From Elusimicrobia bacterium RBG_16_66_12 (GTDB taxonomy: Bacteria > Elusimicrobiota > Elusimicrobia > UBA1565 > UBA9628): DNA of 6,655 nucleotides. The DNA is taken from the NCBI GenBank assembly GCA_001800005.1, contig MGUL01000025.1, positions 1-6,655 of the forward strand. The letters are read 5' to 3'. Below, piece after piece: positions 1 to 5,694 of the stretch. Position numbers and translations under genes: made by a program. The notes beneath the pieces are model-generated. The model was not told the origin of the DNA. It worked only from the letters and a program-made list of their open reading frames with translations, and ran no database searches. Position 1 is the first letter of the stretch, and every line of letters starts with the position of its first letter.

Positions 1-174
1 GACGTCTGCGCGGGCAAGCTCGACGCGATCAGTCCGCTGAAGGTGCTGGGGCGCGGCTACGCGATCGCGACCAGCGGCGGTGTGGTCCTCACGAGGGCGT
101 CCCAGGTGGGGAAGTCGGACCGGGTGAACGTGCGCCTGCACGAGGGAGAGATCGATTGCGAGGTGATCGGATGA
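1..174 (+). CDS. xseA: Exodeoxyribonuclease VII large subunit, C-terminal end (partial)
   Basis: The first 57 codons visible, read in frame from base 1 and ending in TGA, are the C-terminus of XseA; the rest lies outside the window. XseA is the catalytic large subunit of exonuclease VII, a cytoplasmic nuclease that degrades single-stranded DNA from both ends during repair. The family signature SPLKVLGRGYAI is present at visible residues 11-22, followed by the usual small beta-rich tail with the pattern G-V-V-L, V-N-V-R-L-H-E-G and a terminal V-I-G. The identification is supported by the immediately following gene, which is the small subunit; its ATG overlaps this TGA (ATGA). Everything visible is typical of the family, with no frameshift or truncation at this end. 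Confidence 0.93.
   Translation, partial: DVCAGKLDAISPLKVLGRGYAIATSGGVVLTRASQVGKSDRVNVRLHEGEIDCEVIG
160..165 (+). promoter_or_regulatory. Shine-Dalgarno of xseB, inside the xseA end
   Basis: GAGGTG lies 5 nt before the ATG at 171 and within the last codons of xseA. It decides the xseB start: the in-frame TTG at 156 has no such site, so ATG 171 is preferred. Confidence 0.75.
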
Positions 175-422
175 CGAAAGCCAAGGCCGAGAAGACGGAG
201 GGCTTCGAGGAGACCCTCGAGAAGCTCGAGGAGCTGGTGCGGGAGCTGGAGTCCGGCGACAAGAGCCTCGAGGACTCGCTGGCCCTCTTCGAGAAGGGCG
301 TCGCGCTGGCCCGCGACCTGTCCCATCGCCTGGAAGAAGCCAAGACCAAAGTCGAGTCCCTCTCCCAGGAAGGCGGCAGGCTCGTCAAGAAGCCCTTCGC
401 CGCCCCGGACGACCGCTCCTAG
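171..422 (+). CDS. xseB: Exodeoxyribonuclease VII small subunit
   Basis: An 83-residue protein close to the usual size of XseB (about 60-85 residues). XseB is a helical subunit, several copies of which bind the XseA catalytic subunit to make active exonuclease VII. The family core is clear: the helix starting FEETLEKLEELVRELESGD at residues 12-30, then the S-L-E-D-S-L-A-L-F-E-K-G segment (32-43) and a charged helix with R-L-E-E-A-K-T-K-V (63-66 region and before). The tail after about residue 68 is low-complexity and basic to acidic. The gene overlaps xseA by ATGA, so it is translationally coupled. Its stop TAG (420-422) overlaps the stop of the converging minus-strand gene. Start chosen at ATG 171 because of the GAGGTG site; the in-frame TTG at 156 would add five residues. 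Confidence 0.95.
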   Translation: MTKAKAEKTEGFEETLEKLEELVRELESGDKSLEDSLALFEKGVALARDLSHRLEEAKTKVESLSQEGGRLVKKPFAAPDDRS

Positions 423-598
423 AAGAGGGTGTAGACGAACGGGGCGACGACGGGGCTGGAGGAGAAGAGCACCAGGGCGCCCACCGCCAGCACGGCCAGC
501 AGGATGGGGATCATCCACCACAACCGCTCGCGCCACAAAAACGCGAGAAGCTCGCCTACCACGCCCAGGCGTCGGACTGCTTCGCGGACACGGCCCAT
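419..598 (-). CDS. SxtK-like small membrane protein (DUF5989 family)
   Basis: A 59-residue protein starting at ATG 598 behind a near-ideal Shine-Dalgarno AAGGAGG (610-604), 5 nt away. It has a short N-terminal amphipathic stretch (G-V-V-G-E-L-L-A-F-L-W-R-E-R), then one hydrophobic segment at about residues 27-45 (WWMIPILLAVLAVGALVL), and ends with the pattern A-P-F-V-Y-T-L-F. That layout, W-x-x-P-I-L-L followed by a terminal APFxYTLF, is what I know of DUF5989 proteins, the group that includes SxtK of the saxitoxin cluster. They sit beside O-carbamoyltransferases; their role is unknown. A single-pass inner-membrane peptide is the likely product. It overlaps the carbamoyltransferase end by 43 nt and its stop is shared within a CTAG with xseB. 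Family call is from memory of the motif; function is not inferable. Confidence 0.85.
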   Translation of the reverse strand: MGRVREAVRRLGVVGELLAFLWRERLWWMIPILLAVLAVGALVLFSSSPVVAPFVYTLF

Positions 599-2352
599 AC
601 TTTCCTCCTTGGCGCGGCTGCGGCGTTTCGATTCGGGACCAGGAACGTCCCCACGACGAGGGCGTCCATGCCGCTGGCCAGGAAGGTCGCGACGGCGTCC
701 TCCGGGGTCTCGACGATGGGCTCTCCCTTGAGATTGAACGAAGTATTGAGGACCACGGGCACGCCCGTGGCGGCGCCGAAGCTCTCGATGAGCCGGTGAT
801 AGAGAGGGTCCTGATCGGGGAATACGGTCTGCACGCGCGCGGAGCCGTCCACATGGGTCACGGCCCCCAGGCGCCCGCGCCGGTCCGCGCGCACCGGCGC
901 GGTGGCCAGCATGAAGCGGTAGGGGTCCGGAGCCGGGCTGCCGCCCAGGTCGAACCACTCGCCGGCCAGTCTCCCGAGCGCCGAAGGCGCGAAGGGACGA
1001 AAAAGTTCCCGGAACTTTATTTTTTCGTTGACGGTGTCCTTCATCGCCGCCGGCCGCGGGTCGGCTAGGATGGACCGGTGACCCAAGGCGCGGGGCCCCC
1101 ACTCCGAACGTCCCTGGTGCCAGCCGACGACCTTCCCCTCCGCCAGCATCCCGGCCACGCGCCCGCACAGCTTCGACTCGTCGCCGATCTCCTCATGGGC
1201 GAGGCCGGCCCGGCGGAAAGCCTCGACCGCCGCCGCGGGGGAATGCTCCGGCCCCAGGTCGACGCGCTTCATCTCATAGCGCTTCGGCCGGCCCAGGGCG
1301 TGCGCGGCGTACAGCGCCGCGCCCAGAGCGCTGCCCGCGTCGCCCGCCGCGGGCTGGATCCAGACCCGCTCGAACGGCGTCTCGCGCAGGACGCGCGCGT
1401 TGGCCACGGCGTTGAGCGCTACGCCGCCGGAAAGGCAGAGATGCCGCGAACCCGTGCGGCGGTGCGCCTCGCGCGCGAGCGCCAGCACCATCTCCTCGCA
1501 GACGAGCTGGATGCTGGCGGCCACGTCGCACAGGCGCGGGTCCGCGGCCGGGTCGCCCGCCTCGGGCGCGCGCGCGGGACCGAAGGCCTCCTCGAAGCGT
1601 CGCGCGAAGGCCCGCGTGGGGTCGGATTGGAAGACGAACCAGTCGAGGTCGAGGCGGAAGGAGCCGTCCTCGAAGGGACGGACCATCGCGCGGATCTGAT
1701 CGGCGAAGCGCGGCCGCCCGTAGGGGGCCAGGCCCATCACCTTGTATTCCCCCTCGTTGACCTCGAAGCCGAGATAGGCCGTGAAGGCGGAGTAGAGCAG
1801 GCCCAGGGAGTGGGGATAGCGCATTTCCGCGTCCAGGCTCAGGTCCCAGCCGCCGTCTTGCCCCCGCCGCCCCCGGCCCACGGCCGCCGTCGCCCACTCG
1901 CCCACGCCGTCGATCGTGAGCACGGCGGCCTCGTCGAAGGGCGCGCAGTAGAAGGCCGCGGCCGCGTGCGAGAGGTGGTGCTCGCAGAACAGGACCTTGT
2001 CCTGAGTCAGGCCGAACGCCCTCTCGATGCGCGGCCCGACCCAAAGCCTCTCGTCGACCCAGGCCGCGGTCGCGCGCCGGAACAGCCCCGCCGAGGAGGG
2101 GAAGGTCCCCAGACAGCCGGCCAGGATCCGCGAGAACTTGCGGAAAGGCTTCTCGTAGAAGACCGCCGCGTCTAGGTCCCCGGCGGAGAGCCCCGCGCGC
2201 TCCAGGCACCAGCGCGCGGCGTTCTCGGGCAGACGGCGGTCGTGCTTGACCCGGGTGAAGCGCTCCTCCTGCGCGGCGGCGACGGGGACCCCGTCGACGA
2301 TGAGGGCGGCGGCCGCGTCGTGGTAGTCGAAGCTGAGGCCGAGAATCCTCAC
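556..2352 (-). CDS. O-carbamoyltransferase, NodU/CmcH (SxtI-like) family
   Basis: A 598-residue, full-length enzyme of the NodU/CmcH/TobZ family, which makes carbamoyl adenylate from carbamoyl phosphate and ATP and transfers the carbamoyl group to a hydroxyl of a small molecule or sugar. The N-terminal Kae1-like domain opens with R-I-L-G-L-S-F-D-Y-H-D-A-A-A-A and carries the metal-binding HHLSHA motif at 125-130, TIDGVGEW (146-153), LSGGVALNAVAN (307-318) and the GDAGSALGAA loop (337-346). The C-terminal YrdC-like domain shows GRSEWGPRALGHRSILADPR (414-433) and NTSFNLKGEPIV (536-547). All key motifs appear intact. Start is GTG 2352, 6 nt after a GAGGAG site, and overlaps the previous stop as GTGA. 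The last roughly 25 residues (after F-L-V-P-N) look like an unconserved extension overlapping the next gene. The acceptor is unknown: no sugar or antibiotic pathway genes are in view. Confidence 0.93.
   Translation of the reverse strand: MRILGLSFDYHDAAAALIVDGVPVAAAQEERFTRVKHDRRLPENAARWCLERAGLSAGDLDAAVFYEKPFRKFSRILAGCLGTFPSSAGLFRRATAAWVDERLWVGPRIERAFGLTQDKVLFCEHHLSHAAAAFYCAPFDEAAVLTIDGVGEWATAAVGRGRRGQDGGWDLSLDAEMRYPHSLGLLYSAFTAYLGFEVNEGEYKVMGLAPYGRPRFADQIRAMVRPFEDGSFRLDLDWFVFQSDPTRAFARRFEEAFGPARAPEAGDPAADPRLCDVAASIQLVCEEMVLALAREAHRRTGSRHLCLSGGVALNAVANARVLRETPFERVWIQPAAGDAGSALGAALYAAHALGRPKRYEMKRVDLGPEHSPAAAVEAFRRAGLAHEEIGDESKLCGRVAGMLAEGKVVGWHQGRSEWGPRALGHRSILADPRPAAMKDTVNEKIKFRELFRPFAPSALGRLAGEWFDLGGSPAPDPYRFMLATAPVRADRRGRLGAVTHVDGSARVQTVFPDQDPLYHRLIESFGAATGVPVVLNTSFNLKGEPIVETPEDAVATFLASGMDALVVGTFLVPNRNAAAAPRRKVWAVSAKQSDAWAW
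604..610 (-). promoter_or_regulatory. Strong Shine-Dalgarno of the SxtK-like gene
   Basis: AAGGAGG on the minus strand, 5 nt before ATG 598, lying inside the end of the carbamoyltransferase gene. It is the strongest ribosome-binding site seen in the window and fixes the start of this 59-residue product against longer in-frame readings. Confidence 0.85.
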
Positions 2353-2597
2353 CCCTGGCTCCTCAACAGCTCCCGGGGGTCGCGCGGCGCTCGCTCGGTC
2401 CAGCCGGTCTTGGCCGCGCGGCGGCGGCAGAGCAGGTCGACGCCGAGCAGGCGCGTCAGCAAAGCCGCGGGCCCGAGGACCAGGAAATAGACCGCGGTCA
2501 GAAGAACGGCCGCCTGCACTCGGGCCCCGGCGCGCACCGCCTCCGCGAAGCGGCGCCGGACGCGCGCCAAGGCTCCCGAGTCGGTCGTTTTATTCAT
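2349..2597 (-). CDS. Short SxtJ-like membrane protein
   Basis: An 82-residue protein from ATG 2597 to TGA 2349. Residues 1-26 are basic and soluble; about 27-50 form one strongly hydrophobic segment (AAVLLTAVYFLVLGPAALL), followed by T-R-L-L-G-V-D-L-L and a charged tail containing G-W and R-A-P-R-D. The pattern Y-F-L-V-x-x-P-x-x-L-L-x-R-L-L-G-x-D-x-L resembles, as I recall it, the C-terminal half of SxtJ, a membrane protein of unknown function encoded beside O-carbamoyltransferases. The copy here is shorter than usual SxtJ and seems to lack the N-terminal membrane part. It overlaps rimO by 8 nt upstream and the carbamoyltransferase by GTGA downstream, which argues for a real, co-translated gene. 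No clear Shine-Dalgarno precedes it, consistent with coupling to rimO translation. The family call is moderate; a single-pass membrane protein is the firm part. Confidence 0.75.
   Translation of the reverse strand: MNKTTDSGALARVRRRFAEAVRAGARVQAAVLLTAVYFLVLGPAALLTRLLGVDLLCRRRAAKTGWTERAPRDPRELLRSQG
2359..2364 (-). promoter_or_regulatory. Shine-Dalgarno supporting the GTG start of the carbamoyltransferase
   Basis: GAGGAG on the minus strand, 6 nt before GTG 2352 and inside the last codons of the SxtJ-like gene. It supports the GTG start, whose product begins with the conserved R-I-L-G-L-S-F. Confidence 0.75.
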
Positions 2598-3903
2598 AGG
2601 GAACGGCGGTCAGGTCGTATTCGGACGCGGCCGTGATCTTCACGCGGGCGAACTCGCCGATGCGCAGGGCCGACTTCGCGGCGGGCACGAGGACCTCGTT
2701 GTCCACCTCGGGAGAGTCCTGCTCGGTGCGGCCGACGAAGAGCCCGCCCTCCTTGCGGTCCACCAGGATCGTGACGGTCCGGCCGACCTTGGCCGCATTG
2801 ATCTCAAGGGAGATCCCCTGTTGGAGGGCCATCACGGCCTCGGCGCGCCGCTTCTTCTCCTTGGCCGGGACGTCGTCCTTCAGCGCGAAGGCGTGGGTGT
2901 TCTCCTCGTGGGAGTACGCGAAGACGCCCAGGCGGTCGAAGCGCGTCTTTTCGACCCACTCCAGCATCTCGGCGTGGTCGTCCTTGGTCTCGCCGGGATA
3001 GCCCGCGATGAGGGTCGTGCGCAGCGCGATGCCGGGGACCTTCTCGCGGACCGTCGCGACCAGCTCCTCGGTCTTGGCCCTGGTCGTGCCGCGACGCATG
3101 GAGGCCAGCATACGGTCCGAGACGTGCTGCAGCGGCATGTCCAGGTATTTGCAGATGTTGGGACGCTCGCGCATCACGTCCAGCGCGTCGAGCGGGAAGC
3201 CCGTCGGGAAGGCATAGTGCAGACGGATCCAGCCGATGCCCTTCACGTCGGACAAAGCCCGCAGCAGGTCGGCCAGACGCCGCTTGCCGTAGAGGTCCAG
3301 GCCGTAATAGGTGGAGTCCTGCGCGATGAGCAGCAGCTCGCGAGTGCCGGCGGCGGCCAGGCGCTTCGCCTCGTCGACGAGGACGTCGATGGGGGTCGAA
3401 ACGTGCTTGCCGCGCATCAGCGGGATCGCGCAGAAGGAGCAGGGGCGGTCGCAGCCTTCCGATATCTTGAAATAGGCGTAGTGCCGCGGGGTCGTCAGGA
3501 GCCGCTCGCCCACGAGCTCCTTCTTGTAATCCGCGTTCAGGGCCTTGAGCAGGCGAGGGAGGTCCATCGTCCCGAAATACGCGTCGACCTCGGGGATCTT
3601 CTCGGACAGCTCTCCCTTATAGCGCTCGGAGAGGCAGCCGATGACGATGAGCTTGCGGACCAGGCCCTTCTTCTTGGCGTGCGCGTAGCGAAGAATCGTG
3701 TCGATCGATTCCTGCTTGGCCGCGTCGATGAAGCCGCAGGTGTTGATGATCACGATGGAGGCGTCGTCCGGATCGGTCTCGTGCTCGACCTCGAAACGGT
3801 TCGCCTGGAGCTGGCCCATCAGGACCTCGGAGTCGTAGAGGTTCTTGGAACAGCCCAAAGTGACGACGTGGACCTTGTTCTTCTTGAGGGTCTTGGTGCG
3901 CAT
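2590..3903 (-). CDS. rimO: Ribosomal protein S12 (Asp) methylthiotransferase RimO
   Basis: A 437-residue protein of the normal length for RimO, a cytoplasmic radical-SAM enzyme that adds a methylthio group to the conserved aspartate of ribosomal protein S12. The N-terminal UPF0004 domain opens with V-T-L-G-C-S-K-N-L-Y-D-S-E and provides the auxiliary-cluster cysteines C18, C56 (NTCGFI) and C90 (IGCLSERY). The radical-SAM cluster motif is CDRPCSFC (C151, C155, C158). A TRAM domain occupies roughly 372-437, ending Y-D-L-T-A-V-P-Y-E. The GCSKNLYDSE and CGFI..A..ES patterns separate RimO from the related tRNA enzyme MiaB. Start is ATG 3903, only 8 nt after the TAG of the upstream gene and without a clear Shine-Dalgarno, so translation is probably coupled. 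The stop TAA lies 8 nt into the next gene. Placing rimO with a carbamoyltransferase set is unusual to me. Confidence 0.97.
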   Translation of the reverse strand: MRTKTLKKNKVHVVTLGCSKNLYDSEVLMGQLQANRFEVEHETDPDDASIVIINTCGFIDAAKQESIDTILRYAHAKKKGLVRKLIVIGCLSERYKGELSEKIPEVDAYFGTMDLPRLLKALNADYKKELVGERLLTTPRHYAYFKISEGCDRPCSFCAIPLMRGKHVSTPIDVLVDEAKRLAAAGTRELLLIAQDSTYYGLDLYGKRRLADLLRALSDVKGIGWIRLHYAFPTGFPLDALDVMRERPNICKYLDMPLQHVSDRMLASMRRGTTRAKTEELVATVREKVPGIALRTTLIAGYPGETKDDHAEMLEWVEKTRFDRLGVFAYSHEENTHAFALKDDVPAKEKKRRAEAVMALQQGISLEINAAKVGRTVTILVDRKEGGLFVGRTEQDSPEVDNEVLVPAAKSALRIGEFARVKITAASEYDLTAVPYE

Positions 3904-3911
3904 GGAGGGGG

Positions 3912-4355
3912 CTAGGGCCGGGCGAAAGCCCGGGCGGTGACCTCGGTGCAGAGCCTGCGGTACAGGCCGAGGAAGGAGAGTATCCGGAGGTCGGTGCGCA
4001 CGTCGTAGATGCCGGCCATCTCCGGATGTTTTTTTTGCATCTGCGCGAGAGCCTGCCTGAAGCTCCCGTCGCCGTAGCCGCCCGTCGCGTTGGTCGCTCG
4101 GATGTTGGCCGCGAGGGGGATCGAGAGGCCGTGCTGGCAGGAAACTCCTTTCACCGTTCCCAACCGGCGCGCGTCCGCGGGCACGTCCTTCGGGGTCATC
4201 GTCACGAAGGAGAGCGGCCCCTCCGACTTGTAGAAGATCAGTATCCCGCTCGCCGGGATCAGGCCCGGCATCGCTTCGTCTCCGTCCTCTTCGCCCGCCG
4301 CCGCGGCGAAAGGCGCCAAGGCGATGAGCAGGATGACGGAGAGAAGGGTCTTCAA
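3912..4355 (-). CDS. TRL-like exported protein, second copy
   Basis: A 147-residue protein starting at TTG 4355, whose first base precedes the TGA of the upstream gene (TTGA overlap). I choose this start because it opens directly on a signal peptide: K-T then a hydrophobic run LLSVILLIALAPFAAAA, with likely cleavage near A-A-A/G-E-E-D at about residue 20. There is no lipobox cysteine, so a soluble periplasmic product is expected. The C-terminal half is a diverged copy of the upstream TRL-like lipoprotein: shared GDGS (95-98), YDVR (117-120), G-L-Y-R-x-C-T (130-137) and a cysteine at 73 matching C52 of the other. The middle contains an insertion (about residues 35-70) not found in the paralog. 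Function of TRL-like proteins is unknown. Apart from the leader I recognise no catalytic motif. Confidence 0.8.
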   Translation of the reverse strand: MKTLLSVILLIALAPFAAAAGEEDGDEAMPGLIPASGILIFYKSEGPLSFVTMTPKDVPADARRLGTVKGVSCQHGLSIPLAANIRATNATGGYGDGSFRQALAQMQKKHPEMAGIYDVRTDLRILSFLGLYRRLCTEVTARAFARP

Positions 4356-4693
4356 GGCTTGGCGACGCGGCCCGCGACCACGGTGCAGACCCTGGTGTAG
4401 AGGCCGACGAGGTACGCGTCCACCTTCATGTCCGCGCGCACGTCGTACATGATGCCGTCGCGGGTCCCCAGAGCGTCCCTGACCGCCGCCGCGTAGGAGC
4501 CGTCGCCCCAAGCCACCAGGAAGAGCAGGGAACGGTTGCAGGCCTTGCCCGTCGCCATGGGGTCGTCCGGGGCGGCCTTCACCTCGGCGGGAGAGGCGGT
4601 CCGGTAGCCGCGCGGGACCTTGATGTCCGTGTAAAGGAGGCCGCAGCCGCTCAGCGCCGCGGCGACCAGGGGGAGAACGAGGAGCTTTCTCAT
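4352..4693 (-). CDS. TRL-like lipoprotein
   Basis: A 113-residue protein from ATG 4693 to TGA 4352. Residues 1-17 form a lipoprotein signal, R-K-L-L-V-L-P-L-V-A-A-A, with lipobox LSGC and lipidated cysteine C17. The mature protein begins G-L-L-Y-T-D-I-K-V-P-R, the characteristic start of TRL-like family proteins (Pfam TRL, tRNA-associated locus), then has a G-K-A-C segment (49-52), the GDGS motif (63-66) where the family has GDAS, YDVR (83-86) and a final L-Y-T-R-V-C-T-V-V-A-G. Family function is unknown; placement at the inner or outer membrane facing the periplasm is inferred. It is the first gene of the minus-strand run, followed at once by its paralog. A GAGGT site lies 11 nt before the ATG. 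Two non-lipobox cysteines (C52, C103) have counterparts in the paralog. Confidence 0.85.
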   Translation of the reverse strand: MRKLLVLPLVAAALSGCGLLYTDIKVPRGYRTASPAEVKAAPDDPMATGKACNRSLLFLVAWGDGSYAAAVRDALGTRDGIMYDVRADMKVDAYLVGLYTRVCTVVAGRVAKP

Positions 4694-4736
4694 GCAGGTA
4701 GGATACCTCATTTTGTAGAATCCCCGTCGGCCCCCG
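4694..4736. promoter_or_regulatory. 43-bp divergent intergenic region
   Basis: This is the whole space between the divergent ATGs of the TRL-like lipoprotein gene (minus) and the acyltransferase gene (plus). It holds a TAGAAT (4716-4721) that could be a -10 for the acyltransferase, with a very short leader of about 9 nt and no Shine-Dalgarno before ATG 4737. On the minus strand it holds GAGGT (4709-4705) and the inverted repeat AGGTA-gga-TACCT (4696-4708). No good -35 element is seen in either direction, so the true promoters may extend into the flanking coding sequences. Inference only. Confidence 0.35.
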
Positions 4737-5660
4737 ATGAACCCCGTCCTGGCGATCCTGCTGCGCATCCCCCTCCACGGCCTCGGCCTCCTCGTCGCGG
4801 CCCTGCCGCGCTCCTGGGAGCTGGCGCTGGGACGCGCGCTGGGCCGGCTCTTCCTGCTCGCCGACCCGAAGCGGCGCGGCATCGCCCTTGAGAACATGAG
4901 GAACTGCCTGCCGGAGCTCCCGAACGCGAAGCTCGACCGGCTCCTGCGCGAGAACTACGAGCATTACGGCATCCTCGCCCTCGAGCTCGCGCACATGTTC
5001 ACGCCCTTGGACGGCCACTACCGCGACTATGCCTCCCGCATCGCGAAAGTCGAGGGCTTCGAGCGCTGGGAGCGCGCGAAACTGCGCGGCAAAGGCGCTC
5101 TCTTCTGCTCGGCCCATCTCGCCAACTGGGAGCTGGCCGCCTCCTCCGGGGCCATCCGCGGCATGCCGGTCACCATCGTCACCCGCCGCCTGAAGCCCGC
5201 CTGGCTGCACGACTGGATGGAGAGGGTCCGGCTCTCGACGGACGTGAGGTGCGCCTACCAGCCCCGCACAATGCCGGCCGTGATGAAGGCGCTGCGCGAC
5301 GGCGGCGGCGTGGTCTTCGTGATGGACCAGTACATGCCGCCCCCGATGGGCGCGCCGACCCGTTTCTTCGGCGTCGAGGTGGACACCCTCGCCGCCATAG
5401 CCCCCCTGGCCCGGCGCACGGGCGCGGCCATCCTCCCGGTCCGCCAGGTCCGCCGCGCCGACGGGATCGTCCGCATCATCATCGATCCCGAGATCGAGCT
5501 GGGCGCCGACGACAAGGCCGACAACCAGCGCCTGGCCGGCGTCGTCGAGGGCTGGATCCGCGCCGAGCCCTCCCAATGGCTGTGGGTCCACCGCCGCTTC
5601 AAGCATGTGGACTGGACCCGCGCGGAGCGCCGGCCGAGCTCCCCGTCGGAGAATCCTTGA
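4737..5660 (+). CDS. LpxL/HtrB-family lysophospholipid (lipid A) acyltransferase
   Basis: A 307-residue protein of normal length for the lauroyl/myristoyl acyltransferases that add secondary acyl chains to lipid A from acyl-ACP at the inner membrane. Residues 1-40 are hydrophobic with a likely membrane anchor (L-L-R-I-P-L-H-G-L-G-L-L-V-A-A-L). The catalytic HX4E pair is H127 and E132 in SAHLANWELA, where most family members have HFGNWE. Also present are V-T-I-V-T-R-R-L-K-P (145-154), a G-V-V-F-V-M-D-Q block ending at D197-Q198, the G-A-P-T-R-F-F-G block (205-212), ILPV (232-235), and the terminal PSQWLWVHRRFKHVD (278-292). All key residues are intact. The acyl chain and whether it is LpxL- or LpxM-like cannot be told. 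The gene stands alone on the plus strand; no other lipid A gene is in view. No clear Shine-Dalgarno precedes ATG 4737. Confidence 0.92.
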   Translation: MNPVLAILLRIPLHGLGLLVAALPRSWELALGRALGRLFLLADPKRRGIALENMRNCLPELPNAKLDRLLRENYEHYGILALELAHMFTPLDGHYRDYASRIAKVEGFERWERAKLRGKGALFCSAHLANWELAASSGAIRGMPVTIVTRRLKPAWLHDWMERVRLSTDVRCAYQPRTMPAVMKALRDGGGVVFVMDQYMPPPMGAPTRFFGVEVDTLAAIAPLARRTGAAILPVRQVRRADGIVRIIIDPEIELGADDKADNQRLAGVVEGWIRAEPSQWLWVHRRFKHVDWTRAERRPSSPSENP

Positions 5661-5676
5661 TTTCCGAGGGGAAATC
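5659..5676 (+). terminator. Short hairpin at the end of the acyltransferase gene
   Basis: A perfect 7-bp inverted repeat, GATTTCC and GGAAATC, around the tetraloop GAGG. It begins in the acyltransferase stop codon. No U-tract follows, so it is a weak candidate for an intrinsic terminator; it could also stabilise the 3' end or act as an operator. Confidence 0.3.
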
Positions 5677-5694
5677 ATGTTGAATGCGATTATC

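Noticed and set aside
397..450. Inverted repeat TCGCCGCCCCG / CGGGGCGACGA flanking the shared stops, as a possible terminator
   Set aside because: One mismatch, a 32-nt loop and both arms inside coding sequence of high GC; no U-tract. Chance is the simpler explanation.
599..1168. Longer start for the SxtK-like protein within the carbamoyltransferase gene
   Set aside because: ATG 598 has a near-ideal ribosome site and gives the usual DUF5989 size; the extension is a shadow frame rich in arginine and glycine.
1078..2175. Long plus-strand open frame opposite the carbamoyltransferase gene
   Set aside because: Its product has no recognisable motif and is explained by high GC content opposite a gene with clear family motifs.
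2821..3915. Long plus-strand open frame opposite rimO
   Set aside because: It mirrors a well-identified gene and has a composition typical of antisense frames in GC-rich DNA.
4356..5678. Upstream extension of the second TRL-like frame through the acyltransferase region
   Set aside because: The extension is antisense to the acyltransferase gene and lies upstream of the signal peptide; the TTG at 4355 gives a clean exported protein coupled to its neighbour.
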